64,000 nt of DNA, taken from positions 157,495 through 221,494 of the forward strand of contig NZ_QNSE01000007.1 of assembly GCF_003315485.1 (NCBI RefSeq), written 5' to 3'. The DNA is from Marinomonas rhizomae. GTDB lineage: Bacteria > Pseudomonadota > Gammaproteobacteria > Pseudomonadales > Marinomonadaceae. Below the pieces are notes generated by a model. The model was given only the letters and a program-made list of their open reading frames with translations, was not told where the DNA came from and searched no databases. Every line of letters begins with the position of its first letter. The first letter of the stretch is position 1. The translations under genes were made by a program, and so were the position numbers. Positions 9,067-17,255 of the stretch are shown one piece after another.

Positions 9067-9990
9067 ATGCCGAAGACAATCACTTACTCGAATGTTAAAA
9101 AATATATATCTGCTCCTAGAATAGGAACTTATGAAAAATTCTTTACTGATCATTCATCAGAAGAAGTCTATGGTATTTACTTATGGAACAAAGCCCTATG
9201 TGGAGCGATGTATCCACTACTGCAAGCAGTTGAAGTTGCCTTACGTAATGCAATCAATACATCTGCTGTACAAGAGTTTGGAACCTATTGGTACGACAAA
9301 ATCGCCCATCACCCGCATAGGGGGAGGGATAACTATAATCACACTAATTTAGTTAATAACTTTGAAAAGGCAAGATCGACTGTAGTTAAGCAGTTAAATA
9401 AGAACAGACGAGCCTCAAGACAGCCCCTCCTACCTTCGAGCCATCAACCAGCATTCGATCTAGTTGTAGCTGCAACTGATTTTAGCACTTGGGAGTTTGC
9501 ATTACACAATTGTCACTTCCAAGTTGGGAATAACTCTTTTCTTTGGCCAAAACAAACCAAAAAAGGTTTTAAAAACTGGCCAGATCAAAGCTCTTTAGTT
9601 ACGCACACTTACTTGTATGACACTGTAGCTGAATTGAGGCCATTCAGAAATAGGCTATCTCATCATGAACCTCTCTGGAAAGGGGTTGGCGTAACAACTG
9701 AACAGGAGGCTCTGAAATTTGTTAGGCAAAAGATTAAAAAAATTGAAGATTTGCTAGATGTAATGTCAAAAGACAAGACGAAGTATCTTAATATTCAGAA
9801 GCTAATAACAAAGGCAAAACATCACGCATCAACTGATATGCTTGATATATGCCGATATAGAGCCAAAGGAAAAACTCTTACCATCCGACATAAGAAAAAG
9901 ATAAGAAAAGTTTTACTAGATATAAAAAAAGATGATGGACCAACACTGCTAAGTTATGCGGGAAGGAAATACCTAGTCGAATCAATCTAA
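9067..9990 (+). CDS. Abi-like protein with HEPN motif (candidate phage-defence cargo)
   Basis: A 307-residue protein resembling the Abi family (AbiD/AbiF, Abi_2-like). An N-terminal helical region reads IYLWNKALCGAMYPLLQAVEVALRNAINTSAV. The centre has R194-N195-x3-H199 in the context RNRLSHHEP, the R-x4-H signature of HEPN ribonuclease domains found in abortive-infection proteins. The C-terminus is Lys-rich. The start is an ATG preceded by AAGGT. It sits between the left att site and the phage block, convergent with the phage secretin gene and separated from it by a hairpin. As prophage cargo it would plausibly kill or arrest cells infected by competing phages. Activity is inferred. Confidence 0.75.
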   Translation: MPKTITYSNVKKYISAPRIGTYEKFFTDHSSEEVYGIYLWNKALCGAMYPLLQAVEVALRNAINTSAVQEFGTYWYDKIAHHPHRGRDNYNHTNLVNNFEKARSTVVKQLNKNRRASRQPLLPSSHQPAFDLVVAATDFSTWEFALHNCHFQVGNNSFLWPKQTKKGFKNWPDQSSLVTHTYLYDTVAELRPFRNRLSHHEPLWKGVGVTTEQEALKFVRQKIKKIEDLLDVMSKDKTKYLNIQKLITKAKHHASTDMLDICRYRAKGKTLTIRHKKKIRKVLLDIKKDDGPTLLSYAGRKYLVESI

Positions 9991-10003
9991 ATTAAAGACA
10001 TTT

Positions 10004-10059
10004 ATATTGTCATTTCTTGCCCCAAACCACTGCGTGGCAGGAGCAAGAAATGACAATAT
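10004..10059. terminator. Large hairpin at the end of the phage operon (terminator or packaging signal)
   Basis: A perfect 17-bp stem (10004-10020 pairs with 10043-10059) encloses a 22-base loop, which itself holds CCAC-TGC-GTGG at 10027-10037. It lies directly after the pIV stop codon and between convergent genes. Neither side has a long T run, so it is not a textbook terminator. In M13 the packaging-signal hairpin lies just after gene IV, so a packaging role is a fair alternative. Confidence 0.75.
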
Positions 10060-11309
10060 TAAAGCACCATTGTCTTAATAAACACCATCAATTCCTTCTG
10101 GGAGTTGTTTTCACTTTCTGACTTAAACAACCTACCTAAGTATGGAATATCCATGAGAACAGGCACTCCAGTAACGGACTTTCGTGTCTCATTGGAGATA
10201 AGTCCACCTAGTGCTATGGTTTCCCCGTCTATGACTCGTGCTACGGTTGAGATAGATCGTTTATTAGTAACAATGTCTCTTGCTTGAGCATTGCTTGTTA
10301 CACTTGATGACTCTTGCGAGATCTTTAAAATAACTTCCCCTGAGCCTAGTACATGTGGCGTAACCGATAGACTTACCCCAACGTCTCGACGTTCGATAGA
10401 TTGCGTTTGAACACCTCCGTCAGTTGTTTGGGTTGATACTAAGAATGGTACGTTTTGACCTACCGATATATAGCCTAGTTCTCTATCCATTACCAGAATA
10501 TTAGGTGTAGAAAGAATCTTGGTTTTTTCGTCAGATACGAGCGCTGAAATCAAACCTGTAAGGCTTCCCGCTGATCCTAAAGGGGCGTATCCGCCTAATG
10601 TTAATGCTCCCAAACTATTTGATTGAGATGTATTCGTTGTCGCTTGTACCGAAAAACCATTTTTGGATAAGGATGATCCGAGATTAACCCCTAAGTCTTC
10701 TCTATCAGATACGTCCATTTCAAGGATAATGGCCTGTATCATGACTTGCTTAATGTCTAAATCAATTTGAGATACAAGGCCATCCAAAGCCGCAAGCTGA
10801 GCTTTAGTTGCAATCACCAATAGTGAATTTGAAGCTATGAGTGGATCTACGGAATGCCTTGATACAATGACGTTTAAGGTTTCTTTTTCTTCCGTACTTG
10901 TTGAATTTTCAGCATTAGCCGAAGACAGAATCATATTGAATAGTGTCAGAGCTTTTGTGTTTCTAATATGCTTTAACGCATACACCTTGACATCAAGAGC
11001 TGGTAAGTCAATTTGCGAGTTTGTATCAATGGATACGATCAAATCATTACTCTTTTCTTCAACACTGTAACCGTTTGCGGCCATTACTTTTTTAAACAAA
11101 GGAATAAGGTCTTGATCATCTAATTTGCTTACGTTGATTGATATATTACCTTCAACCGCTTTGCCTAAAATGATGTTTCTTTGTGTCTGTTCAGACACCC
11201 ATGTAGCAAAGTCTGCAAGAGGTGATTGCTTTATAACAAAAGGGGCAAGCGGGTAAGCTTGAACAGTCGAGCACAGCAATAAAAGACTAATTACAATAAA
11301 CCGAAACAT
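10059..11309 (-). CDS. Filamentous phage pIV-like secretin
   Basis: A 416-residue outer-membrane secretin, close in length to M13 pIV (about 426). A signal peptide MFRFIVISLLLLCSTVQA is followed by an N0-type domain (NIILGKAVEGNISINVSKLD) and an N1 domain. The C-terminal secretin core contains RDVGVSLSVTPHV, DGETIALGGLI and the family hallmark VPVLMDIPYLGRLF. It would form the gated channel through which phage particles leave. The start codon has AAGGAG six bases upstream and overlaps the zot gene by 23 bases. It is the last gene of the minus-strand phage operon. Confidence 0.93.
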   Translation of the reverse strand: MFRFIVISLLLLCSTVQAYPLAPFVIKQSPLADFATWVSEQTQRNIILGKAVEGNISINVSKLDDQDLIPLFKKVMAANGYSVEEKSNDLIVSIDTNSQIDLPALDVKVYALKHIRNTKALTLFNMILSSANAENSTSTEEKETLNVIVSRHSVDPLIASNSLLVIATKAQLAALDGLVSQIDLDIKQVMIQAIILEMDVSDREDLGVNLGSSLSKNGFSVQATTNTSQSNSLGALTLGGYAPLGSAGSLTGLISALVSDEKTKILSTPNILVMDRELGYISVGQNVPFLVSTQTTDGGVQTQSIERRDVGVSLSVTPHVLGSGEVILKISQESSSVTSNAQARDIVTNKRSISTVARVIDGETIALGGLISNETRKSVTGVPVLMDIPYLGRLFKSESENNSQKELMVFIKTMVL

Positions 11310-12354
11310 AGTCGTCTCCTTTTGTGATTAGTGCTTCACAGGCACCACGAGATTTTACGGTGAACCCTTTTTTTCTGAGCAATTCAGCCGTGTGTTTTTT
11401 GCCGTCAGTATCGATAAATTGATAATTCGACAGTTGACCAGGGAAGTTAGCAAAACCTGAAATAGACCACTTTGAAAATTGCTCTCTCAGTGGCTTAGTT
11501 GGCTCAACCATAACGGTTTCAGTCATTGGTTTTTCTTCTTTATCTGAGGTGATTTCTAATAGGACAAAACAGGAAATCATGCCAAGCGCCAAACAAAAAA
11601 GGCGTGACCATTTCCTAAAATAAATTTTGGTAATGCGCATAATATTCCTTAAATTTTTAGGCACTGAATATCGACCATGAGTGTAATAAGGGGGAAGTAC
11701 GGAATAGACACCATTGTCATAATGATCAGTAAACATTTGCTTAGTGTCGTAGCTTGAATAAAGCGAGATACCGACTGTTACCCATGTGTCTACTTTTAAT
11801 GCTGTGGGAGAATCACCATAACGAATGATGCCAAGATGAACTTTAGGAAGCGGTATTTTCCCTCCTGTCATGATTTTAAATATCAACCCAATAAAAGGAA
11901 TGTTTGCCCTGTCTGTTCGACGACAATAAACAACATGCTCAGCCAGTGCTAAACGTGCTTGTTTATCTACTAGGCTCAGATCTTGAATAATAAAAATGAT
12001 ATCCCAGCCTTTTTTACGGGCATGGAGTAACCAATTAATAACAGCTTGGCGACCTTTATCTGCCCATGTTCGAGAGTTAAACCAAGTACCACACTCATCT
12101 AGAACTAAAAGGCCATTTAAGCTTTCATCGTAGGTCCTATTACCTACTCCTAGAGCCTCTAAGTCATATATTTCTGGCTTGTCTGGAACTCTATAAAGGC
12201 GGGTATTTTTCTTATCTCTTCCAAGCATGCTCTTAAGATTAATATCTAAGTTGGTAGCAACAGGAAGCCCTTTATTCAGCTTGTCTCTGATTCGACCAAC
12301 TGACACTAAGCTCTTACCTGCTCCTAGTTTTCCTGTAACAAAATAAACAGCCAT
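11287..12354 (-). CDS. zot: Zot-like assembly ATPase (pI)
   Basis: A 355-residue inner-membrane assembly ATPase, the most conserved inovirus gene. Walker A GKLGAGKS is at residues 8-15, Walker B LLVLDE at 82-87, followed by the Zot-typical HARKKGWDIIFIIQDLSLVD. A single membrane span lies near residues 251-267 (LFCLALGMISCFVLL), with a periplasmic C-terminal tail. It would couple ATP hydrolysis to phage extrusion through the pIV secretin, whose gene overlaps its 3' end. The family is named for the CTX phage Zot protein. Nothing here suggests toxin activity. Confidence 0.95.
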   Translation of the reverse strand: MAVYFVTGKLGAGKSLVSVGRIRDKLNKGLPVATNLDINLKSMLGRDKKNTRLYRVPDKPEIYDLEALGVGNRTYDESLNGLLVLDECGTWFNSRTWADKGRQAVINWLLHARKKGWDIIFIIQDLSLVDKQARLALAEHVVYCRRTDRANIPFIGLIFKIMTGGKIPLPKVHLGIIRYGDSPTALKVDTWVTVGISLYSSYDTKQMFTDHYDNGVYSVLPPYYTHGRYSVPKNLRNIMRITKIYFRKWSRLFCLALGMISCFVLLEITSDKEEKPMTETVMVEPTKPLREQFSKWSISGFANFPGQLSNYQFIDTDGKKHTAELLRKKGFTVKSRGACEALITKGDDYVSVYCN

Positions 12355-12363
12355 AATGCGCTC

Positions 12364-12735
12364 TTAATTCCCTGAAGAGTAATATTCGATAAAGCGTACT
12401 TGCCATTGCCATACCCATTTAATGGTGTGAGCAGAAACGAGTGCAGAAATACAAATGGGCGCATTATCAGGAACGACAAGACTCATAGCCTGAGAAAATA
12501 AAGGGGGAGCAACTAACGAGATACTAGATATAAGAGTTTTAATTAAAGCGATCATGCCAATAGTGAGGGAAGCGATAGCCGCAATAACGCCAAGTTGTGT
12601 CGCCGTTCTTGCAGTAAACCACTTAGCAAAGAATGCTATGAAGTTCCCGAAAATAGTGGCAAAAAAGGTGGCTAATGCAGGTAACCGTAAAAGAGAGCCT
12701 ACAGAGGAAATTACAGGTAATAAGAAAGCAATCAT
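12364..12735 (-). CDS. Minor coat protein pVI-like (DUF2523/DUF5455-type)
   Basis: A 123-residue, very hydrophobic protein with three likely membrane segments (near residues 1-20, 22-38 and 45-70). M13 pVI is 112 residues with the same topology. It lies exactly where gene VI is expected, two bases after pIII and nine before zot. pVI caps the end of the filament together with pIII and is needed for release from the membrane. Assignment to a specific Pfam family is from general resemblance; position and topology carry the call. Confidence 0.8.
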   Translation of the reverse strand: MIAFLLPVISSVGSLLRLPALATFFATIFGNFIAFFAKWFTARTATQLGVIAAIASLTIGMIALIKTLISSISLVAPPLFSQAMSLVVPDNAPICISALVSAHTIKWVWQWQVRFIEYYSSGN

Positions 12736-12737
12736 AA

Positions 12738-14237
12738 TTAGTTTCCTTCTTGTCGTGGTCGAGCACTTGAAACGATTATTCCGATTAAACTTTGAACTGT
12801 ATAAATAGCTAAAAGGAACCCAAATATGGCTTTAAATTTGTCTGAGAATTCACAAGATAAGGTGAAACTATAGGGTTTAGAGGTATCGCCAAACGTTAAA
12901 GGAACACACTCTTGAGGTTGTGGAATGACATTTAAAATAGGGTCGAAAACGCCCTCTAAAACACTACTGTCTAAAGGGGAAACACTTTCTATATCACTGA
13001 TCTCAGACTTGATGGTTTCCAGTGAGGATTCATTCTCGCTATCAAAAAGGCTTTCCAGAGAATCCATCACAGACGTAATAAAATCACTGGTAATACCATG
13101 TTCACCTTCGCAGTTTTGAGCGTCCGTGTTTGGGTCACATGACTCCAAGTTTTCCAACTTAGAAGAAATATCAGAAAGTTGACTAGAAAGAATGGCTGTA
13201 CCTGAGTTAACCGATTGATTAACACCATTAACTGAACCAACAACATCATTGGTGCTATCCGATAACCCGTCTAAAATAGTCGAAGATGATTGATCAACGG
13301 AATCCGTAATACTTGATGATGCATTGTTGACTGAATCAACAACAGAGCTCGAGCCATTATCAGCTGAATTCCCTTCGCTTATCGCAGACTCAATATCAGA
13401 TAGTGACGCCTCTAAGTTTGTTTGAGCTGAATTAATCGCTTCTATCGTTCTGTCAGTGTTAGATTCAGCAGAGCTAATACCGTCTCGGACAGCCCTTTCA
13501 ACATTGCCAAAATCAGACCTTAACTCTAAACCTATTGCCGCTGCTAAAGCAGAAGGATCAGAATTTCCAGAAGTGATTGGAGCTTCTGGGCTCAATGGAT
13601 CGTTGTATTCATTACCATCAGCATTGCCACCATTATCTGGATGGTCTGGTGAAGAGGTATCTATTGTTTCGCATGCGAAATCAAATGCATTAGGGCTTTG
13701 ATAATTAAAAGTGAAAGTAGAGGAATTTGAAAAGCAATTTGCCTGACTTTGTGCGTAGTTGTAGCAAGTATCGTAATCGGTACATACAGAACTGGTAACT
13801 GGACAAAATGAAGTAGACTCTACATATGAACCATCAGTACATAGTTTAGGGGTTGGACGATCACAATAATCTTCATAGCCGTATACATTAGGTGGGTAGC
13901 CATCTTCACACATTTCAACAGGAGGTTCATAATCAGCCTGACAAAATTCTAAAGTAGAGTCACTGGAACAAGTAAGACGTGAAATAATCCAACTATTATA
14001 TCTACTACCAGATGAACGGTAGCAAGTCATTTCATAAGAAGAATCACCAGAAGCAAGTAACTCATAAGTTGCACAATAACTTACAGAGGCGTTTACCTTA
14101 GTTTGTATTTGTTGAGCAACACTACTAGCTGAGCTACCTTCGATATTAAACCCCTTCCAATAATATTGAGTATCGTCAGCGTTAGCTGTATTAATGAACA
14201 ACAATACCAAGAAAAAATTAATAAAGAATTTGAACAT
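12738..14237 (-). CDS. Adsorption protein pIII-like (TspB-type minor coat protein)
   Basis: A 499-residue secreted tip protein. I start it at 14237, where MFKFFINFFLVLLFINTANA forms a clear signal peptide; a longer frame to 14375 adds 46 residues of unlikely sequence. The N-terminal third is cysteine-rich (CYRSSGSR, CSSDSTLEFC, CEDGYPP, CTDYDTCYNY) and would hold the receptor-binding domains. A Ser/Asn/Asp-rich repetitive middle contains many DS-VD-S motifs. The C-terminal domain has paired cysteines followed by one membrane span (AIFGFLLAIYTVQSLIGII), as in the TspB family of inovirus tips. It should bind the host receptor, probably a pilus, and terminate assembly. No strong ribosome binding site is visible. 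Confidence 0.85.
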   Translation of the reverse strand: MFKFFINFFLVLLFINTANADDTQYYWKGFNIEGSSASSVAQQIQTKVNASVSYCATYELLASGDSSYEMTCYRSSGSRYNSWIISRLTCSSDSTLEFCQADYEPPVEMCEDGYPPNVYGYEDYCDRPTPKLCTDGSYVESTSFCPVTSSVCTDYDTCYNYAQSQANCFSNSSTFTFNYQSPNAFDFACETIDTSSPDHPDNGGNADGNEYNDPLSPEAPITSGNSDPSALAAAIGLELRSDFGNVERAVRDGISSAESNTDRTIEAINSAQTNLEASLSDIESAISEGNSADNGSSSVVDSVNNASSSITDSVDQSSSTILDGLSDSTNDVVGSVNGVNQSVNSGTAILSSQLSDISSKLENLESCDPNTDAQNCEGEHGITSDFITSVMDSLESLFDSENESSLETIKSEISDIESVSPLDSSVLEGVFDPILNVIPQPQECVPLTFGDTSKPYSFTLSCEFSDKFKAIFGFLLAIYTVQSLIGIIVSSARPRQEGN

Positions 14238-14268
14238 TCGATTAGACCAAAGACAATTTAAGGAGTGA

Positions 14269-14285
14269 GGGAGCAAGAAGCTCCC
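14269..14285. other. Hairpin between pVIII and pIII genes
   Basis: GGGAGC-AAGAA-GCTCCC forms a 6-bp stem with a 5-base loop. It has no T run on the minus strand, so it is not a canonical terminator. It occupies the place of the M13 central terminator between genes VIII and III and may attenuate read-through into pIII or protect the coat mRNA end. Confidence 0.5.
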
Positions 14286-14307
14286 CCTAAAAAAGTTCAC
14301 GTGCTGA

Positions 14308-14547
14308 TTAAGTCGCTTTGCTAGTGAATTTCTTGAACAAGTTAATTCCAACCCCAGCAACCGTAACTGTTGCAACTACAGGCCAAGCCCAAGTAATCAT
14401 ATCGGTAGCAAATGTACTTACTGAGTCCACAGCTGCTTGAGCATCAACAGGTAACTCTGCATGAGCACTTGAGATAGATACCGCAACTATTGAGCTTGCT
14501 ACAGCGACTTTGCTTTTAACCTTATTTACGAATGATTTAATTTTCAT
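14308..14547 (-). CDS. Major coat protein precursor (pVIII)
   Basis: A 79-residue precursor. The signal peptide (about residues 1-30) ends SSAHA, leaving a 49-residue mature coat that begins ELPVDAQAAVDSV. The mature protein has an acidic amphipathic N-terminus, a central membrane span (ITWAWPVVATVTVAGVGI) and a basic DNA-facing end NLFKKFTSKAT. M13 pVIII, as recalled, is 50 residues and ends KLFKKFTSKAS, so the match is striking. GAGG stands nine bases before the ATG, which overlaps the pIX stop codon. Thousands of copies would form the virion sheath. Confidence 0.93.
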   Translation of the reverse strand: MKIKSFVNKVKSKVAVASSIVAVSISSAHAELPVDAQAAVDSVSTFATDMITWAWPVVATVTVAGVGINLFKKFTSKAT

Positions 14548-14657
14548 GATGTTGATACCTCAACTAATTTTTTGAAATATAAAATTATTGAACCAAACGC
14601 CCAACCTAGGACGTAGGCAGTAATCAGGGACGAAATAACAAACTCTGTATCTGTCAT
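14544..14657 (-). CDS. Minor coat protein pIX-like (37 aa)
   Basis: A short gene of 37 codons plus stop, starting at an ATG that overlaps the pVII stop codon (ATGA) and ending in an overlap with the pVIII start. A strong GGGGG ribosome site precedes it. The protein has one membrane span, ISSLITAYVLGWAFGSIILY, then FKKLVEVSTS. Recalled M13 pIX contains VLGW, then TYF-x2-L-x-ETSS, in the same positions. pIX sits with pVII at the first-extruded tip of the filament and interacts with the packaging signal. Size, order and motif all agree. Confidence 0.88.
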   Translation of the reverse strand: MTDTEFVISSLITAYVLGWAFGSIILYFKKLVEVSTS

Positions 14658-14752
14658 CGTTGTCCCCCTTTAATTGCACCAAGCCCAAATGCAACAATGA
14701 GCGAGGCACAAAAAATCAAAAGCCATAGGCCTTCGAATTCTTCTGTAGACAT
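14654..14752 (-). CDS. Minor coat protein pVII-like (32 aa)
   Basis: A 32-residue protein: MSTEEFEGLW, a membrane span LLIFCASLIVAFGLGAI, and the ending KGGQR. Recalled M13 pVII is 33 residues and ends in GIIAGGQR after a similar span, an unusually clear match for so short a protein. AAGGTT lies about nine bases ahead of the ATG. It is coupled to pIX by an ATGA overlap. With pIX it should cap the leading tip of the virion. Confidence 0.88.
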   Translation of the reverse strand: MSTEEFEGLWLLIFCASLIVAFGLGAIKGGQR

Positions 14753-14754
14753 AA

Positions 14755-14934
14755 TCAGCTAACCTTTCTGGCTGTGATTTTTTCAAATAAATCGGTCATA
14801 AATTCACAGAGTAAATGAACATTAATTTGAACAGCAAACCCTACAAACATACCTATAAGCATCCCCTGAACGGTGGAAGAAAGAACAATAAAATTGAGAG
14901 CTTCAATGAATATTTCTTGGTTTTCTGGAGTCAT
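14755..14934 (-). CDS. Unknown 59-aa membrane protein inserted between pV and pVII
   Basis: A 59-residue protein starting two bases after the pV stop, with AAGGCGGG upstream, and ending two bases before the pVII start. It has one long hydrophobic segment (about residues 12-37: FIVLSSTVQGMLIGMFVGFA) and a C-terminal tail CEFMTDLFEKITARKVS. M13 has no gene at this place. It could be an extra virion tip or assembly protein, or a superinfection-exclusion factor; nothing in the sequence decides. The tight packing and good ribosome site make it a real gene. Confidence 0.75.
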   Translation of the reverse strand: MTPENQEIFIEALNFIVLSSTVQGMLIGMFVGFAVQINVHLLCEFMTDLFEKITARKVS

Positions 14935-14936
14935 AG

Positions 14937-15218
14937 CTAACCCGCCTTCTGCATTGGTGCAGCTTTATTAAACGGTACGAGATCAAGCTGGAAAGGGTTA
15001 AGCTCTAGGTTCTTGTAACGGCCAACCTGAAAGGTTGATAAAGCTAGGCTGTATTCACCAATTGGCTTGGCTTCAGCTGGATTACGAATTGGGATTTCTA
15101 TTTCTTGAGGGAACGCGCCCCCCATATCGGCATAGGCGACTTGGTAATAACGAGCACCGTTCTTTGTATTACGAGTTAATGCAGCGTGATGACCTTCAAT
15201 GATAGATATTTTCAACAT
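14937..15218 (-). CDS. Single-stranded DNA-binding protein pV-like
   Basis: A 93-residue protein that aligns along its length with M13 pV (87 residues, recalled). The segments YQVAYADMGGAFPQEIEI and GEYSLALSTFQVGRYKNLEL match the pV pattern (YVDLGNEYPVLVKI; LYTVHLSSFKVGQFGSL). pV dimers coat newly made single strands, switch replication to progeny synthesis and present DNA to the assembly machinery. GGAG stands nine bases before the ATG. It follows the replication initiator, as in Ff phages. Confidence 0.9.
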   Translation of the reverse strand: MLKISIIEGHHAALTRNTKNGARYYQVAYADMGGAFPQEIEIPIRNPAEAKPIGEYSLALSTFQVGRYKNLELNPFQLDLVPFNKAAPMQKAG

Positions 15219-15260
15219 AGTTATTTCTCCGTTATTTTCGTTTGTGTGTACTGCGTAGAG

Positions 15261-17186
15261 TTATTGAAACAAGTCCAAGGCTCCAGACTTCGTCTGTCGC
15301 AAAGGCGCTCTTTGCCGCGCGGGCAGAACCCCACTCTTCGAAAACAAGTTTTCATCAGAATGAGGTTTTGAAATTTGTGTGTGGTTCATGTCGTAAGTGT
15401 TTTGTTTACAGATCTCAGATATAAGATCGACAACACCTGTCATAATTTTCTGACGAGCTAATTTGATTTCTTCAGTATCTTTTATTTCCCAAAAGTTGAT
15501 TCGGCTAAGAACGGTCATACCTGCATAGAGCACACCAATGACTCTATCTTTTGCATCGTCACCGTATCTTGTTTTAAGAACTGGAATTATTTCACCAGAG
15601 TCTTTGTTTAGCTTGTTGCCTTTACCGTAAGCAATCGAAGCCACCTGTTCTTTTCTTGGAACAAATGGACCACCCATAGCCATAACAAATGCAGCCCAAT
15701 CGCCATCTTTTGCGGCTTGTCTAATCGTTTCTAAATGACCTTCTTGCTCTCCTAATCGTCTGAACTCTCTATATAGCTGCACGCTAGTCACTCCTAGTCT
15801 TTGAAACTGTCTGATGCCGTTATCTCTTGCCCATGTTTCTATTTTTTCAGCACTTTCATATGGGTTTGTTTGATGCCAATCTTTATGTGTATCGGTCATG
15901 TGTATTTGGTTATCGATCATGTAGCCATCGACGTTTTTACATATATATTTGATGACATAGCCAACAGCTGAATACTCACGACCTGTTACAGGGTTAATGC
16001 CTTCTTTGATTCGTTCAAAAGTAATACGGCGCTCACTTGCTCCTTTTTCATCAGGATCAGTACGAAGTGCGTATTCAGTAAGAATTTCTTTTAAACGCTC
16101 ATAGTCATCAGGGAATATAAAAAGAAGTAGGTGCCAGTGAGGCGTTCCATCGTGATGTGGTTCAGGTACTCGAAGGCCAAAATATTGGATGTTGTTTCGT
16201 TTAAGCTTGGCTGAGGCAGGTTGCCAAAATTTCTTAAGCAAGTAGTTATGACCGTCTTTTGGGGTTGATCCATCCCACTTAGGATTAGGAATGACTTTAA
16301 TGACCTTCCCTTTTTTATCAGTAATTTTGGTCATACGGTGCATCGCTGAATGCAAAGTAGGAGTAATAAAAACCCCCATCATTCCCAATGATTTGGCTAG
16401 AAGCTCTTGCCCTTTTGTTGTAACAATTAGCTCTGTACGCCGATGTTTAGGGTTAGATGTTGATCGATCAGAAAGATCTAAAAGAGTCGCTTCGTAGCCA
16501 TCTTGATTCACTGCTATTTGGCTTTCTAAGTAGGCTTTGTTGTTGGCTTTACGCTGCTTATGTCTTTTTAGGGATAAATCTGATGAATAAGGCGAGCGCA
16601 AGTAATGAACCTGACGAAGGTCTCTACAAACGTTTTGAAGGGTGATTTTTTGCAGTGACAGCAGTTTACGTTTCCAAATGCGATAATCTAGAAAGCGATT
16701 AATGATTGGCTCTAGTTCAAGGTCGTCAAAAGCAAAATCAAGATTATATTGCGCAGCCAGCTTGTAGCAATAATCAACTACAAAGGCATGGTTGGCCGGA
16801 TTATAAACTTTTGCTTGTCGGCATTTATTAGAAAGCGCTTTGGACAGGTCTTGAAGGGATTCGGGAGACGCACATAAACTGAAACCGTTGACTGTGAGCT
16901 TTTTATCAAGGTCTAGAAAGCGTCTATTGGCTTTAACATAACCTTCTTTTTTCGCTATATCTTCATACTCAGCACGAAGCGGAGAAGCTAACGCCGAATG
17001 TTTTGAAATGATCTTGTCACGAAATGCTATACACTCTTTGGTACCAAAAGAGTCGATCGTAGACGAAGCCTTATTAGCGCCATCGTGTCCCGTGAATGAT
17101 TTATCACCGAACATAGGGGTTTTGAGCTTATATAAGGTCGCTTTAGGCGCGACAAATTGCAAATGACTCGCAGAATGGGATAACAT
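15261..17186 (-). CDS. Replication initiator, phage P2 gpA-like HUH endonuclease
   Basis: A 641-residue rolling-circle initiator. It carries motif I GVFITPTLHS (271-280), the segment GLRVPEPHHDGTPHWHLLLF with the metal-binding HUH H350-W-H352, and the paired catalytic tyrosines Y410 and Y414 (YVIKY). These match the gpA (replication gene A) family of P2-like phages, not the shorter M13 pII. It would nick the double-stranded form and start single-strand synthesis. AAGGA lies eight bases before the ATG. The last 40 residues after about 600 look unstructured. A gpA-type initiator joined to Ff-type structural genes suggests modular exchange. Confidence 0.9.
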   Translation of the reverse strand: MLSHSASHLQFVAPKATLYKLKTPMFGDKSFTGHDGANKASSTIDSFGTKECIAFRDKIISKHSALASPLRAEYEDIAKKEGYVKANRRFLDLDKKLTVNGFSLCASPESLQDLSKALSNKCRQAKVYNPANHAFVVDYCYKLAAQYNLDFAFDDLELEPIINRFLDYRIWKRKLLSLQKITLQNVCRDLRQVHYLRSPYSSDLSLKRHKQRKANNKAYLESQIAVNQDGYEATLLDLSDRSTSNPKHRRTELIVTTKGQELLAKSLGMMGVFITPTLHSAMHRMTKITDKKGKVIKVIPNPKWDGSTPKDGHNYLLKKFWQPASAKLKRNNIQYFGLRVPEPHHDGTPHWHLLLFIFPDDYERLKEILTEYALRTDPDEKGASERRITFERIKEGINPVTGREYSAVGYVIKYICKNVDGYMIDNQIHMTDTHKDWHQTNPYESAEKIETWARDNGIRQFQRLGVTSVQLYREFRRLGEQEGHLETIRQAAKDGDWAAFVMAMGGPFVPRKEQVASIAYGKGNKLNKDSGEIIPVLKTRYGDDAKDRVIGVLYAGMTVLSRINFWEIKDTEEIKLARQKIMTGVVDLISEICKQNTYDMNHTQISKPHSDENLFSKSGVLPARQRAPLRQTKSGALDLFQ

Positions 17187-17255
17187 TCACGTGTTCCTTT
17201 TTTAGCGATTTGGGACAAATAGCGGAAAGTTGTGTTACAGCACTTCTTTCCACGG

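Noticed and set aside
11287..12354. Zot as an enterotoxin gene
   Set aside because: The family name is historical. Here the protein has the position, ATPase motifs and membrane topology of the pI assembly protein, and nothing indicates a toxin role.
14238..14375. N-terminal extension of the pIII-like gene
   Set aside because: It would place 46 polar residues before a clear signal peptide and overlaps the hairpin and the pVIII end; the ATG at 14237 is preferred.
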